Part shown: positions 8,858 to 18,218 of the stretch, in pieces
Layout: every line of letters begins with the position of its first letter
Numbering within the stretch: the stretch's first letter is position 1
Translations under genes and position numbers: made by a program
Notes under the pieces: model-generated
Database searches by the model: none
The model's input: only the letters and a program-made list of their open reading frames with translations
Told to the model about the DNA's origin: nothing
DNA from: Lutimaribacter pacificus
GTDB lineage: Bacteria > Pseudomonadota > Alphaproteobacteria > Rhodobacterales > Rhodobacteraceae
DNA length: 64,000 nt
Direction of reading: 5' to 3'
NCBI RefSeq assembly: GCF_900142185.1
Contig: NZ_FQZZ01000001.1
Coordinates: 434,001 to 498,000 of the forward strand

Positions 8858-10543
8858 TCACTTGTCGTCGTCGCCTTTCAGCGCGGCGCCCAGGATGTCG
8901 CCCAGCGATGCGCCCGAATCGGACGACCCGTATTGCTGCACGGCTTCCTTTTCCTCGGCGATTTCGCGCGCCTTGATCGACAGGCCCAGGCGGCGGGTCT
9001 TGCTGTCGACGTTGGTCACGCGGACATCGACCTTGTCACCGACCTGGAAACGCTCGGGGCGCTGTTCGGAACGGTCGCGCGACAGGTCCGAGCGGCGGAT
9101 AAAGGACTTCATGCCCTCGTATTCCACCTCGATGCCGCCATCCTCGATCGCGGTCACTTCGACCGTGATGACCGAGCCGCGCTTCACGCCGCCGACGGCC
9201 TCGGCGAACTTGTCGCCGCCCAGTGCCTTGATCGACAGCGAGATACGCTCTTTCTCGACATCCGTTTCGGTGACCACGGCCTGAACCACATCACCCTTCT
9301 TGTAGTCCTGGATGGCTTCTTCGCCGCGCTGGTCCCAGCTCAGGTCGCTGAGGTGGACCATGCCGTCGATATCGCCATCGAGACCGATGAACAGGCCGAA
9401 CTCGGTGATGTTCTTGACTTCGCCCTCGACCTCGGTGCCCTCGGGATGGGTTTCCGCGAACAGCTCCCACGGGTTGCGCATGGTCTGCTTCAGGCCCAGC
9501 GACACGCGGCGCTTGGCCGGGTCGATTTCCAGAACCATGACTTCCACTTCCTGGCTGGTCGACACGATCTTGCCGGGGTGGACGTTCTTCTTGGTCCAGG
9601 ACATTTCCGAGACGTGCACCAGACCCTCGACACCGGGCTCCAGCTCGACGAACGCGCCGTAATCGGTGATGTTGGTCACGCGGCCGGTATGGACCGAGCC
9701 CAGCGGGTACTTGGCGCCGACCAGATCCCACGGATCGTCCTCAAGCTGCTTCATGCCCAGGCTGATACGGTGGGTTTCCTTGTTGATCTTGATGACCTGC
9801 ACCTTGATCGTTTCGCCGATCGACAGGATTTCGCTGGGGTGGTTGACCCGGCGCCATGCCATGTCGGTGACGTGCAGCAGGCCGTCCACACCGCCCAGGT
9901 CCACGAAGGCCCCGTATTCGGTGATGTTCTTGACCACGCCGTCCACGGTGTCGCCCTCGTTCAGCTTGCCGATGACTTCGGCGCGCTGTTCGGCACGGCT
10001 TTCTTCCAGGATCGCGCGGCGCGAAACCACGATGTTGCCACGGCGGCGGTCCATCTTGAGGATCTGGAACGGCTGCTTCAGCCCCATCAGCGGGCCGGCG
10101 TCGCGCACCGGGCGCACATCCACCTGGCTGCCGGGCAGGAACGCCACGGCGCCGCCCAGGTCGACGGTAAAGCCGCCCTTGACGCGGCCAAAGATCGCGC
10201 CTTCGACGCGGGCGTCGTCGGCATAGGCTTTTTCCAGGCGGTCCCAGGCTTCTTCGCGGCGGGCCATTTCGCGGGAAATGACGGCTTCGCCGCGCGCGTT
10301 TTCGGCGGCGCGCAGATACACCTCGACCTCGTCGCCGACGGCGATTTCGGGGGCTTCACCGGGATTTGCGAATTCTTTCAGATCGACGCGGCCTTCCATC
10401 TTGTAGCCGACGTCGATGATGGCTTGTCCCGCCTCGACGGCGATGACCTTGCCCTTGACGACAGAGCCCTCTTCGGGCGTGTCCATTTCGAAGCTTTCGT
10501 TCAGGAGGGCTTCGAATTCCTCCATGCTTGCGTTCTGAGCCAT
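8858..10543 (-). CDS. rpsA: 30S ribosomal protein S1
   Basis: A 561-aa RNA-binding protein that helps mRNA load on the 30S subunit. Six S1 (OB-fold) repeats are visible. Diagnostic stretches are VKGKVIAVEAGQAIIDVGYKMEG in repeat 1, and the repeated NITEYGAFVDLGGVDGLLHVTDM and NITDYGAFVELEPGVEGLVHVSEM. The start MAQNASMEEF at 10543 follows AAGGAAA on the minus strand. The usual cmk-rpsA neighbourhood is interrupted here by an aldo/keto reductase gene. Confidence 0.97.
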   Translation of the reverse strand: MAQNASMEEFEALLNESFEMDTPEEGSVVKGKVIAVEAGQAIIDVGYKMEGRVDLKEFANPGEAPEIAVGDEVEVYLRAAENARGEAVISREMARREEAWDRLEKAYADDARVEGAIFGRVKGGFTVDLGGAVAFLPGSQVDVRPVRDAGPLMGLKQPFQILKMDRRRGNIVVSRRAILEESRAEQRAEVIGKLNEGDTVDGVVKNITEYGAFVDLGGVDGLLHVTDMAWRRVNHPSEILSIGETIKVQVIKINKETHRISLGMKQLEDDPWDLVGAKYPLGSVHTGRVTNITDYGAFVELEPGVEGLVHVSEMSWTKKNVHPGKIVSTSQEVEVMVLEIDPAKRRVSLGLKQTMRNPWELFAETHPEGTEVEGEVKNITEFGLFIGLDGDIDGMVHLSDLSWDQRGEEAIQDYKKGDVVQAVVTETDVEKERISLSIKALGGDKFAEAVGGVKRGSVITVEVTAIEDGGIEVEYEGMKSFIRRSDLSRDRSEQRPERFQVGDKVDVRVTNVDSKTRRLGLSIKAREIAEEKEAVQQYGSSDSGASLGDILGAALKGDDDK

Positions 10544-10771
10544 GTGGCGTCTGTTTCCTTTACGTATCGGTTTATCTGGCCGTGCGGTTGTCTCCGCCGG
10601 TCTTGGGTTGGTCACTTGGGCCGCCGCAAAACAAAGAGGGCCGGTGCGTCCCGACCCTGCCCGATCTCTTCGTTATAGCGGCATGAATGCCGTGTCGACG
10701 CGCGGTGTTTAGCGAAGGCCGCCCCGCGTGGCAAGGGCTTTGCGCGTATTCGGGCCGGGGCGGCGGGATAT

Positions 10772-10791
10772 GGCCGGGCACAAGCCCGGCC
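10772..10791 (-). terminator. Hairpin after the aldo/keto reductase gene
   Basis: A perfect 8-bp stem (GGCCGGGC and GCCCGGCC, four-base loop) begins 14 bases past the stop codon of the reductase. There is no U tract, so it may be a weak terminator or an RNA-stabilising 3' hairpin rather than a classical terminator. Confidence 0.45.
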
Positions 10792-10804
10792 TGCCGCGCG
10801 AAGA

Positions 10805-11806
10805 TCAGCAAAACCGTTCCGGCCCCACCCATTGCCCGGCGGAATAGCGGTCGCCATGGGCCCAGCCCACCGGCAGCGCCGCCTCGATCCGGGCGATGTC
10901 GTCCGCCGACAGCTCCAGCGTGACGCCCTGCACAAGCTCGCGGAAATGGCCGACGGATCGCGTGCCGGGGATCGGCAGCACGTGGTCGCCCTGCGCCAGC
11001 ACCCAGCCGATGGCCAGCGCCGCGGCGGGCACGCCCATTTCGGCGGCCAGCGCGCGGAACCTGTCGGTCGCGGCCAGGTTGGCGGCCAGGTTCGGCGCCT
11101 GGAACCGCGGATTTTCCCGCAGGAATGGCAGCTCGGCCACCGCCCCGGCGTTCAGCGGGCGGTCGGTCAGCAGCGACCGGCCCACCGGCGAAAATGCCAC
11201 CAGTGCCACGCCCAGGTCGGCGCAGGCCTGCACCAGTCCCAGCTCGGGCGCGCGGGTCGCCAGCGAATATTCCGACTGCACGGCGGCGACGGGATGCACC
11301 GCATGGGCGCGGCGCAGGCTGGATGGGGCGATCTCGGAGAAACCGATGCTTTTGGTCTTGCCCTTCTCCACCAGCGCGGCCAGCGCCCCGGTCGCGTCCT
11401 CGATGGGCATATCCGCCTGCCGCCGGTGGATGTAGTAGAGATCGACGCAGTCGATGCCCATCCGCTCAAGGCTCTGATCCAGTTCCGCCTCGAGATGCGC
11501 CAGCGTGTTGTCGAAGCGGCGGTTGCCCTCCGCGTCGCGGGTGATCCCGCCCTTGGTGGCGATATGCAACTGCGCGCGCGCACCGGGATTGGCCGCCAGC
11601 CACGCACCGATGGCGCGCTCCGAGCGGCCCATGCCATAGACGTTCGAGGTGTCGATATGGCGCACGCCCAGTTCCATCGCGGCATCGAGGATGGCGTATG
11701 AGTTTTCCTCGGTCGTCGGGCCATAGAACTCGGCGAAACTCATCGCCCCGATCCCGAGGGCCGAGGTCGTCGCGCCGCCGATCTTGCGGCCGGGCAGGGT
11801 GGTCAT
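10805..11806 (-). CDS. Aldo/keto reductase
   Basis: A 333-aa NADPH-dependent TIM-barrel oxidoreductase. The catalytic tetrad is visible as Asp and Tyr in DTSNVYG, Lys in HIATKGG and His in DLYYIHR. The cofactor motif lies near [12 protein letters not shown], with a characteristic C-terminal block of the YajO/Tas-like subgroup. The substrate cannot be predicted. Its start overlaps the cmk stop codon by four bases, so it is translated with cmk. This insertion between cmk and rpsA departs from the usual direct cmk-rpsA adjacency. Confidence 0.9.
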   Translation of the reverse strand: MTTLPGRKIGGATTSALGIGAMSFAEFYGPTTEENSYAILDAAMELGVRHIDTSNVYGMGRSERAIGAWLAANPGARAQLHIATKGGITRDAEGNRRFDNTLAHLEAELDQSLERMGIDCVDLYYIHRRQADMPIEDATGALAALVEKGKTKSIGFSEIAPSSLRRAHAVHPVAAVQSEYSLATRAPELGLVQACADLGVALVAFSPVGRSLLTDRPLNAGAVAELPFLRENPRFQAPNLAANLAATDRFRALAAEMGVPAAALAIGWVLAQGDHVLPIPGTRSVGHFRELVQGVTLELSADDIARIEAALPVGWAHGDRYSAGQWVGPERFC

Positions 11807-12423
11807 GTCGTGCGCTCCTTCATGGCTTGGTCCACCGCGGCGATGGCGGCGGCGACGGCCTCGTCTATGCTCAGATGCGAGGTGTCGATTTCCACCGCGT
11901 CATCGGCCGGGCGCAGGGGCGCGTCGGTGCGGCCCATGTCGCGGGCGTCGCGTTCGCGGGTGTCCGCCAGCACCGTGGCGAAATCCGTCTCGATCCCCTT
12001 TTCGCGCAGCTCGCGATACCGGCGTTCGGCGCGCACCTCGGGGCTGGCGGTAACGAACAGCTTGGCCTCGGCCTCGGGGCAGATCACCGTGCCGATGTCG
12101 CGCCCGTCCAGAACCGCGCCGCCCGCCCGCCGGGCAAAGGCGCGCTGGAAATCCACCAATGCGGCGCGCACCGCGCCGATCGCGGCCACCCTGGAGGCGG
12201 CCTGCGCCACCTCGGGCGTGCGCAGGTCATCGGCCTCAAGGTCGGCGGCGGTCAGTTGCGTGGCCGCGGCCACCGGCTCGGCGCCCGCCAGGTGGCGCGC
12301 GCCCACCGCCCGGTAAAGCAGCCCGGTATCCAGATGCGCAAAGCCGAAATGCGCGGCCACGGCCCTTGAGATCGTGCCCTTGCCGGCGGCGGCCGGCCCG
12401 TCGATGGCGATGGTGAAACTCAT
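11803..12423 (-). CDS. cmk: Cytidylate kinase
   Basis: Phosphorylates CMP and dCMP. It has the P-loop GPAAAGKGT (about residues 9-17), the CMP-binding [11 protein letters not shown], the [18 protein letters not shown] segment and the lid [10 protein letters not shown]. Length (206 aa) is typical. The downstream aldo/keto reductase overlaps it by four bases. Confidence 0.95.
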   Translation of the reverse strand: MSFTIAIDGPAAAGKGTISRAVAAHFGFAHLDTGLLYRAVGARHLAGAEPVAAATQLTAADLEADDLRTPEVAQAASRVAAIGAVRAALVDFQRAFARRAGGAVLDGRDIGTVICPEAEAKLFVTASPEVRAERRYRELREKGIETDFATVLADTRERDARDMGRTDAPLRPADDAVEIDTSHLSIDEAVAAAIAAVDQAMKERTT

Positions 12424-12490
12424 GTCAGTCCCCGTGCGGTGCTGGCCAAAGCCCTAGCAAGCCCGCGCGGGATTGGAAAGCGATGCGCGC

Positions 12491-12856
12491 TCAGGCCGGC
12501 CAGATCAGCCGGACGAAGCCCGTCACCGTTTCGACCGACCAAATCAGCGACGATCCCACCGCCACGGCAAAGCCCATGGCAAAGACGCAGCGCGACAGCC
12601 GCGACCGGCGGGCAAAGGATTGTTCCAGCCGGGTGATCTCGGCCCCGGTGCGCCTGCCCAGCCGCCGGAACGTATCGCCGTCCAGCCGGTTAAAAAGGCA
12701 ATCCACGATCACCACGCAGCCCACCGCGCAAAGGAACACCGATCCGGCCACCCAGCCCGTCACGGCGAACAGCGCGGCCACCGACATCGCCAGCGCCCCG
12801 AACAGGAATCCAAGCGGAAAACTGAAAGCGATCAGGAAACGATCGAAAAACGTCAT
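12491..12856 (-). CDS. Small membrane protein of unknown function
   Basis: A 121-aa reading frame with three clear hydrophobic segments (about residues 8-35, 37-55 and 90-112) and a basic cytoplasmic stretch between the last two (RRLGRRTGAEITRLEQSFARRSRLSR). I do not recognise the family. It is preferred over overlapping plus-strand frames because of its membrane-protein composition and its collinearity with aroA and cmk. Expression is not proven. Confidence 0.55.
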   Translation of the reverse strand: MTFFDRFLIAFSFPLGFLFGALAMSVAALFAVTGWVAGSVFLCAVGCVVIVDCLFNRLDGDTFRRLGRRTGAEITRLEQSFARRSRLSRCVFAMGFAVAVGSSLIWSVETVTGFVRLIWPA

Positions 12857-12959
12857 GCAACTATCCCGGTTCCGAATGGCCCGGAAATACCCGTGAAATG
12901 CGGCCCGTTTTTGACAGGCAGGTGAAAAGAAAAGTCCGCCGGTAAGGCGCCTGTGTGGC

Positions 12960-14306
12960 TCAGGCCGGCCCGATTTGTGCCCCCAGCGCGGTCATCAGCG
13001 GCTCGAAAACGGGGAAAGAAGTGGCGATCGGCCCGCCGTCATCCACCGTCATCGGCGCGTCCGAGGCCAGCCCCAGCACCAGGAACGACATGGCGATCCG
13101 GTGGTCCAGATGCGTGGCCGCCGTCGCGCCGCCCGGCACGCCATCCGCGCCGCGCCCGTGCACGATCCACCAGTCCGGCCCGTCCTCGACTGTCACGCCC
13201 GCCGCGCGCAACCCGTCGGCCATCGCGGCGATGCGGTCGGATTCCTTGACGCGCAGTTCCTTCACCCCGCGCATTTCGGTCGCGCCCGTCGCAAAGGCGG
13301 CCACCACCGACAGCACGGGGTATTCGTCGATCATGCTGGCCGCGCGGTCGGGCGGCACCGCGATGCCCTTCATGTCCGGGGAATAGCGCGCGCGCAGGTC
13401 GGCCACCGGCTCGCCCCCCTCTTCGCGCAGGTTCTCGAATGCAAGGTCGGCGCCCATGTCCTGCAAGGTATGGAACAGCCCCGCCCGTGTCGGGTTCAGC
13501 CCGATATTGGGCACCAGCACGTCCGAGCCCGGCACGATCAGCGCGGCACAGACCGGAAACGCGGCCGAGCTTGGATCGCGCGGCACCACGATGGTCTGCG
13601 GGCGCAGTTCCGGCCGCCCGGTCAGGGTGATGACCCGGCCTTCGCCGGTCTCTTCGGTCACGATCTCGGCGCCGAACCCGGCCAGCATCCGCTCGGTATG
13701 GTCGCGCGTCGCCTCGCGTTCGATCACCACCGTCTGCCCCGGCGCGTTCAGCCCGGCCAGCAGCACCGCCGATTTCACCTGGGCCGAGGGCACCGGCACC
13801 GTATAGCGCACCGGCACCGGGTCCGCCGCGCCCACCAGCGTCATCGGCAGCCGCCCGCCCGCCCGGCCCACCGCCTGCGCGCCGAACAGCGCCAGCGGAT
13901 CGGTGACCCGCGCCATCGGGCGCTTGTTCAGGCTGGCGTCGCCGGTGAATGTCGCGCTGATCGGGCAGGTGGCCATCGCCCCCATGATCAGCCGCACGCC
14001 GGTGCCGGAATTGCCGCAGTCGATCACCTGCTCGGGCTCGGCAAAACCGCCCACTCCGACCCCGTGCACATGCCAGGTGCCGTCCCCGTCCCGCGTCACC
14101 TCGGCGCCGAAGGCCCGCATCGCCTCCGCCGTGTCCAGCACGTCCTGCCCCTCCAGCAGGCCGGTGACGACGGTCTCGCCCACGCTCAGCGCGCCGAGGA
14201 TCAGCGCACGGTGGCTGATCGACTTGTCGCCGGGCACATGCGCCTCGCCCCGCAGGGCGTCGCTGCGCCGGGCAATCATCTTCCGGGCCGGACCATGAGC
14301 GGACAT
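12960..14306 (-). CDS. aroA: 3-phosphoshikimate 1-carboxyvinyltransferase (EPSP synthase)
   Basis: Shikimate pathway enzyme joining PEP to shikimate-3-phosphate (448 aa). Substrate-binding motifs are present: [17 protein letters not shown] near the N-terminus, [27 protein letters not shown], the catalytic DEYP, and [18 protein letters not shown] at 14306 follows GAGG at a good distance, so it is chosen over ATG 14318. The sequence around the PEP site (GNSGTG rather than GNAGTA) resembles class II enzymes, which are often less sensitive to glyphosate; this is an inference from family knowledge. Confidence 0.96.
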   Translation of the reverse strand: MSAHGPARKMIARRSDALRGEAHVPGDKSISHRALILGALSVGETVVTGLLEGQDVLDTAEAMRAFGAEVTRDGDGTWHVHGVGVGGFAEPEQVIDCGNSGTGVRLIMGAMATCPISATFTGDASLNKRPMARVTDPLALFGAQAVGRAGGRLPMTLVGAADPVPVRYTVPVPSAQVKSAVLLAGLNAPGQTVVIEREATRDHTERMLAGFGAEIVTEETGEGRVITLTGRPELRPQTIVVPRDPSSAAFPVCAALIVPGSDVLVPNIGLNPTRAGLFHTLQDMGADLAFENLREEGGEPVADLRARYSPDMKGIAVPPDRAASMIDEYPVLSVVAAFATGATEMRGVKELRVKESDRIAAMADGLRAAGVTVEDGPDWWIVHGRGADGVPGGATAATHLDHRIAMSFLVLGLASDAPMTVDDGGPIATSFPVFEPLMTALGAQIGPA

Positions 14307-14372
14307 CGCATACCTCATCCTTGACGTCGCCCACCCTCTAGCGCGCCCGCCGGGCAAGGTCCATCGCCCTGG

Positions 14373-14395
14373 CTTCATCGTTCCCGAAAATACTC
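14373..14395 (+). repeat. Dispersed intergenic repeat, copy C
   Basis: A diverged copy (CTTCATCGTTCCCGAAAATA then CTC), followed by CCGCCGGAGGC, which with CTC makes a small CTCC/GGAG hairpin. On the minus strand it lies downstream of the membrane-wHTH gene and upstream of aroA. Confidence 0.65.
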
Positions 14396-14447
14396 CCGCC
14401 GGAGGCATCTGCCACTTGCCGCCCGCGCCCGGGCCGCGGCGGGGGCG

Positions 14448-15149
14448 CTATCGCAACCGGATCACGTCGGGGCTGATCGTCAGCATGTAGCCCTCGCGCG
14501 ACACATGCCGGATCAGAAGCTGGCTCAGCAACTGGTTGCCCAGGTGGTCGCGCAGCCGCTTGATCCGCGTGGCGCCCGCCGCCTCTTCGCAATCCACCGC
14601 CGATTTGCCCGATATTGCCGCCTCCAGGTCCACGCCCGATATGATCTCGTCGTCCAGCCGCGCCTCGCACAGCACCGACAGGGTTTCCAGCGCGTTGTCG
14701 GTCAGCCCGAATTCCATGTTGTTGATCGCCACGATCTTCTGCTCGCGGTTCAGCACCAGCGAGGTGATATGCAGCCCCGAGCGTTCGATTTCCAGCAGGC
14801 GCTGGTTCAGCGCCGCGTTGGTCAGCAGGAAATAGAGCGAGGACAGAAGCAGGCAGAACGCCAGCACCAGCAGCACCAGGATGATCAGCCGGTAAGACGA
14901 CAACACCTCGGCAAAGGTCGTGCCCGACTGGCCCAGCACCATCAGCAGGTTGATCTCGCCCGGATTCACCAGCGCGTCGTTTTCCGCAAAGATCTGCGCC
15001 ACCCGGTCGTTGAACACGTTGGCGTCGGGCAGGCTCAGGAACATCGCCACCGAGGCCGCGACCAGCGCCACCAGCAGGAATATCCCGCCCCGGATCACCA
15101 GCGTGCGCGGCGCTCCGAACCATGCCGCGCGCCCGTCATCTCCTGCCAT
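14448..15149 (-). CDS. Membrane protein with C-terminal OmpR/PhoB-type winged-helix-like domain
   Basis: A 233-aa protein with two transmembrane segments (about residues 20-40 and 87-110) around a short, probably periplasmic loop. A short linker follows, then a C-terminal domain (about 145-230) patterned like the OmpR-type winged helix: GLTDNALETLSVL, then VDLEAAISG, then ATRIKRLRDHLGNQ, then HVSREGYMLTI. This would put a DNA-binding domain in the cytosol, tethered through an N-terminal membrane hairpin. That is the reverse of ToxR/CadC order. The target is unknown. ATG 15149 is preceded by AAAGGA. Confidence 0.65.
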   Translation of the reverse strand: MAGDDGRAAWFGAPRTLVIRGGIFLLVALVAASVAMFLSLPDANVFNDRVAQIFAENDALVNPGEINLLMVLGQSGTTFAEVLSSYRLIILVLLVLAFCLLLSSLYFLLTNAALNQRLLEIERSGLHITSLVLNREQKIVAINNMEFGLTDNALETLSVLCEARLDDEIISGVDLEAAISGKSAVDCEEAAGATRIKRLRDHLGNQLLSQLLIRHVSREGYMLTISPDVIRLR

Positions 15150-15337
15150 TGGCCCGATCCTTTCGGCTGTTGCTGCCCGCCGACAATAGGCAAGCCCGCC
15201 CGCGCTGCCAATCGCCCCACACGCGATTGTAATGGGGGTTGGCATCCGGCCGCGCAGGCGGGAATGTGGCGGTGGAAGGGACGGGATGCAGGGATGAACG
15301 GAACACCGCAACGCGCGGACATGGCAGGGCGGGCGGC

Positions 15338-16270
15338 GTGATCGCGGCGCTGCACATGGTGGCGCGGCATGGCCGCTGGGCGCTGGTTCTGGGGCTGGCT
15401 TGCGGGCTGGGCCTGCCGGGGCTGGCCGCCCAGCTGAAGCCGTGGCTGCCGCATCTGGTGGCGCTGCTGCTGTACCTGACCGCGCTCAGGATCGGGCCGC
15501 GCGCCGCGCTGGGCCGGCTGGCCGAGGCGCGCCGCACGCTGGCGCTGGTGCTGCTTTTGCAACTGGCGCTGCCGCTTGCCGCGCTTGCCGCGCTTTGGGT
15601 TCTGGGGCTGCGCGATCACCCCTACGCGCTGGCCTTCCTGCTGATGCTGTCCGCGCCCTCGGTCACCGGTTCGGTCAATTTCACCATCATGCTGGGCCGC
15701 GATCCGGCCCCGGCGCTGCGCCTGCTGATCCTCGGCACCGCGCTTTTGCCGCTGACGGTGCTGCCGATCCTCTGGCTTGGCCCCGAGATCGGCGCCGGGG
15801 GCGAGGCGCTGGCCGCCTCGGGGCGGTTGCTGGCGGTGATCTTCGCCGCCACGACGGCCGGTTTCGCCACCCGCGCCTTTATCTGGCGTGCGCCCGACCT
15901 GCGCACGGTGGACGGGATGAACGCCGTGGCGCTGGCGGTGATCGTGGTGGGACTGATGGCGGCGCTCGGCCCCGCGCTGCGCGCCAATCCGGTGCCGGTG
16001 CTGTGGCTGGTCGCGGGGGTGATGGCGGTGAATTTCGGCTTGCAGATAGCGGGTTACAGGCTGTTTTCCGCCCTGCACCTGCCCGAACCCGTCGGCCCGG
16101 CGATCGTTGCGGGCAACCGTAATGCGGCGCTTTTCCTGATGGCGCTGCCGCCCGCCGTCACCGACCCCTTGCTGATCCTGCTGGGCTGCTATCAACTGCC
16201 GATGTACCTGACACCGATCCTGCTGGCGCGGCTCTACGGCCCCGCCGCCCCGAAAGGAGAACCGCGATGA
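15338..16270 (+). CDS. Bile acid:sodium symporter-family (SBF-like) membrane protein
   Basis: A transporter of about 310 aa with roughly nine or ten hydrophobic helices and the family features LLLYLTALRIGP, LLMLSAPSVTGSVNFTIMLGRD and a GNRNAALFLMALP segment. SBF/BASS carriers move organic anions with sodium; the substrate here is unknown. The start is uncertain. GTG 15338 is chosen; ATG 15356 is an alternative, and an extension to 15239 looks non-coding. pxpA overlaps its stop by four bases, which hints at import of a cyclic amide or amino-acid-related anion. Confidence 0.75.
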   Translation: MIAALHMVARHGRWALVLGLACGLGLPGLAAQLKPWLPHLVALLLYLTALRIGPRAALGRLAEARRTLALVLLLQLALPLAALAALWVLGLRDHPYALAFLLMLSAPSVTGSVNFTIMLGRDPAPALRLLILGTALLPLTVLPILWLGPEIGAGGEALAASGRLLAVIFAATTAGFATRAFIWRAPDLRTVDGMNAVALAVIVVGLMAALGPALRANPVPVLWLVAGVMAVNFGLQIAGYRLFSALHLPEPVGPAIVAGNRNAALFLMALPPAVTDPLLILLGCYQLPMYLTPILLARLYGPAAPKGEPR

Positions 16271-17031
16271 CCCTGCGCGTGGACCTCAATGCCGACATGG
16301 GCGAAAGCTTCGGCGCCTGGACGATGGGCGACGACGCGGCGCTGCTGGACGTGGTGACCTCGGCCAATATCGCCTGCGGCTTTCACGCGGGCGAGCCCGA
16401 CGTGATGGCCGCGACCATGGCGCTGGCGGCGGAAAAGGGCGTGGGCATCGGTGCGCATCCCGGGTTCCGGGATCTCGCGGGGTTCGGCCGCTACCGGATG
16501 CACCTGCCGCCCGCGTCGCTGGCCAACGACATCCGTTACCAGCTGGGCGCGGCGCAGGGTGTGGCCCGTGCGGTGGGCGGCGAGGTGCGGCACCTGAAAC
16601 TTCACGGCGCGCTGGCCAACATGTGCAGCGAGGATGCGGAACTTGCGCGCGCCTGCTATGACGCGGCGCTGTCGGTTGCACCGGACCTGACGATCATGGT
16701 CATCGCCGGCACCGCGCAGCAGCAGGCGGCGCAGGCGCTGGGTTGCAACTGGGTGGGCGAGATCTTTGCCGACCGCGCCTATAACGACGACGCCACGCTG
16801 GTCGACCGCCGTCAGCCCGGCGCGGTGATCCACGACCCCGACGAGGCCGCCGCGCGCGTGCTGCGGATGGTGCGGGAAGGTGCGATCGTCGCCGCCAGCG
16901 GCAAGCGCATCCCCGCCCGGATCGACACGGTCTGCCTGCATGGCGACACGCCCGCCGCGGTGGGCATCGCCCGCGCCGTGCGCGCGCATCTGGAGGCGGC
17001 GGGCGTTACGGTGGCGCGGTTTCCGGGATGA
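16267..17031 (+). CDS. pxpA: 5-oxoprolinase subunit A (LamB/YcsF family)
   Basis: A 254-aa LamB/YcsF protein. It is recognised by VDLNADMGESFGAWTMGDD at the N-terminus, NIACGFHAGEPDVM, GIGAHPGFRDLAGFGRR-like and VKLHGALANM-like motifs, and by CLHGDTP near the end. In E. coli PxpA works with PxpB and PxpC to hydrolyse 5-oxoproline with ATP. No pxpBC genes are adjacent, so the complex, if formed, needs partners encoded elsewhere. It overlaps the upstream transporter gene (ATGA). Confidence 0.9.
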   Translation: MTLRVDLNADMGESFGAWTMGDDAALLDVVTSANIACGFHAGEPDVMAATMALAAEKGVGIGAHPGFRDLAGFGRYRMHLPPASLANDIRYQLGAAQGVARAVGGEVRHLKLHGALANMCSEDAELARACYDAALSVAPDLTIMVIAGTAQQQAAQALGCNWVGEIFADRAYNDDATLVDRRQPGAVIHDPDEAAARVLRMVREGAIVAASGKRIPARIDTVCLHGDTPAAVGIARAVRAHLEAAGVTVARFPG

Positions 17032-17178
17032 GGGCGCGCGCGGCCTGGAACCCTCCCGTGACAGCCGAACGGGGCGGCCAGCCCGCACCGGCCTGCGGAT
17101 TTCCATGACACGGCGCTTTTGATTGCCGTGACGCCCGGCCTGCGCTAGGGACAGGCCATTCCAAAGACGGGAAGACCC

Positions 17179-17658
17179 ATGTCCTACATCACCCATATCG
17201 AGTTGGACGACGCCAACCTGCCGCCGCCCACGCCGGAAATCGAGCAGGAGCGCAAGGTCGCCATGTTCGACCTGCTGGAGGAAAACCGCTTTGCCCTTCC
17301 CGCGCGCGACGATCGCGTGGTGCCGGACGGGCCCTATCGCGTGGGCCTGTCGATCCGTGACAAGCGGCTGGTCTTCGACGTGCTGACCGAGGGGGAGGAG
17401 AAGGCGGCCGAGTTCCACCTGTCGCTGTCGCCCTTCCGCCAGGTGGTCAAGGATTACTGGGCGATCTGCGAAAGCTATTACGACGCGGTCAAGAATTCGG
17501 CCCCCAGCCAGATCGAGACCATCGACATGGCCCGGCGCGGTATCCACAACGAGGGCGCGCGCATCCTGGCGGAACGGCTGGATGGCAAGGCCGAGATCGA
17601 CACCGACACCGCGCGCCGCCTGTTCACCCTGATCTGCGTGCTGCATTTCGGGGGGTGA
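17179..17658 (+). CDS. UPF0262 family protein
   Basis: A 159-aa conserved alphaproteobacterial protein. Recognisable stretches are ITHIELDD at the start, GPYRVGLSIRDKRLVFDV in the middle, and LSPFRQVVKDYWAICESYYDAVK. The function is unknown. Its stop overlaps the GTG start of a low-molecular-weight phosphatase gene, suggesting a functional pair. Confidence 0.88.
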   Translation: MSYITHIELDDANLPPPTPEIEQERKVAMFDLLEENRFALPARDDRVVPDGPYRVGLSIRDKRLVFDVLTEGEEKAAEFHLSLSPFRQVVKDYWAICESYYDAVKNSAPSQIETIDMARRGIHNEGARILAERLDGKAEIDTDTARRLFTLICVLHFGG

Positions 17659-18119
17659 GCGTGGCGCGGGATCTGCCCCAGTCGGTGCTTTTCTGCTGCG
17701 ATCACAACGCGGTCCGGTCGCCGATGGCCGAAGGGATCATGAAGAAGTTTTACGGCGCCGACACCTATGTGCAGTCGGTCGGCGTGCGGGGCGATCTGGA
17801 GGTCGACGGTTTCGCCATCGCGGTCTGCGACGAGATCGGGGTGGAACTGTCGCGCCACCGGTCGCGCAGTTTCGAGCAGTTGCAGGAATGGGGCGACGAC
17901 CTGTCGGCCTTTGACCTCGTGGTGGCGCTGTCGCCGGCCAGCCAGCGGCAGGCGCTGGAACTGACGCGGGTGTTTCACCTCGACGTCGAATACTGGCCGA
18001 TCATGGACCCCACCGGCCTGGGCGAGTCGCGCGAGGACAAGCTGGATGCCTATCGCCAGACCCGCGACCAGATCGTTGCGCACCTGGTCGAACGCTGGGG
18101 CCCGCCACAGGAGGGGTAG
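17655..18119 (+). CDS. Low-molecular-weight protein tyrosine phosphatase family protein
   Basis: A 154-aa LMW-PTP/arsenate-reductase-fold protein. The P-loop is Cys15-X5-Arg21 (CDHNAVRS), and the general-acid aspartate is probably Asp118 in IMDPTG. This supports tyrosine phosphatase chemistry. The tyrosine or cysteine arrangement needed for arsenate reductase is not obvious. It starts at GTG 17655 in a GTGA overlap with UPF0262; GTG 17661 is an alternative. Confidence 0.88.
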   Translation: MSVARDLPQSVLFCCDHNAVRSPMAEGIMKKFYGADTYVQSVGVRGDLEVDGFAIAVCDEIGVELSRHRSRSFEQLQEWGDDLSAFDLVVALSPASQRQALELTRVFHLDVEYWPIMDPTGLGESREDKLDAYRQTRDQIVAHLVERWGPPQEG

Positions 18120-18218
18120 CGCGCCGGGTGTCGCCAACGGGCCGGAACCTGCCGTTTGCCGGTTTGACCGGCGCGGCGCCGGTGCTACCAATCGCGCGAC
18201 CACCAGGGAGTGACCGGG

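Noticed and set aside
8933-10678. Long plus-strand reading frame (581 codons) opposite rpsA
   Set aside because: Antisense shadow of a conserved ribosomal protein gene. The product has no recognisable domain and shows the His/Asp/Val-rich pattern typical of antisense frames in GC-rich DNA.
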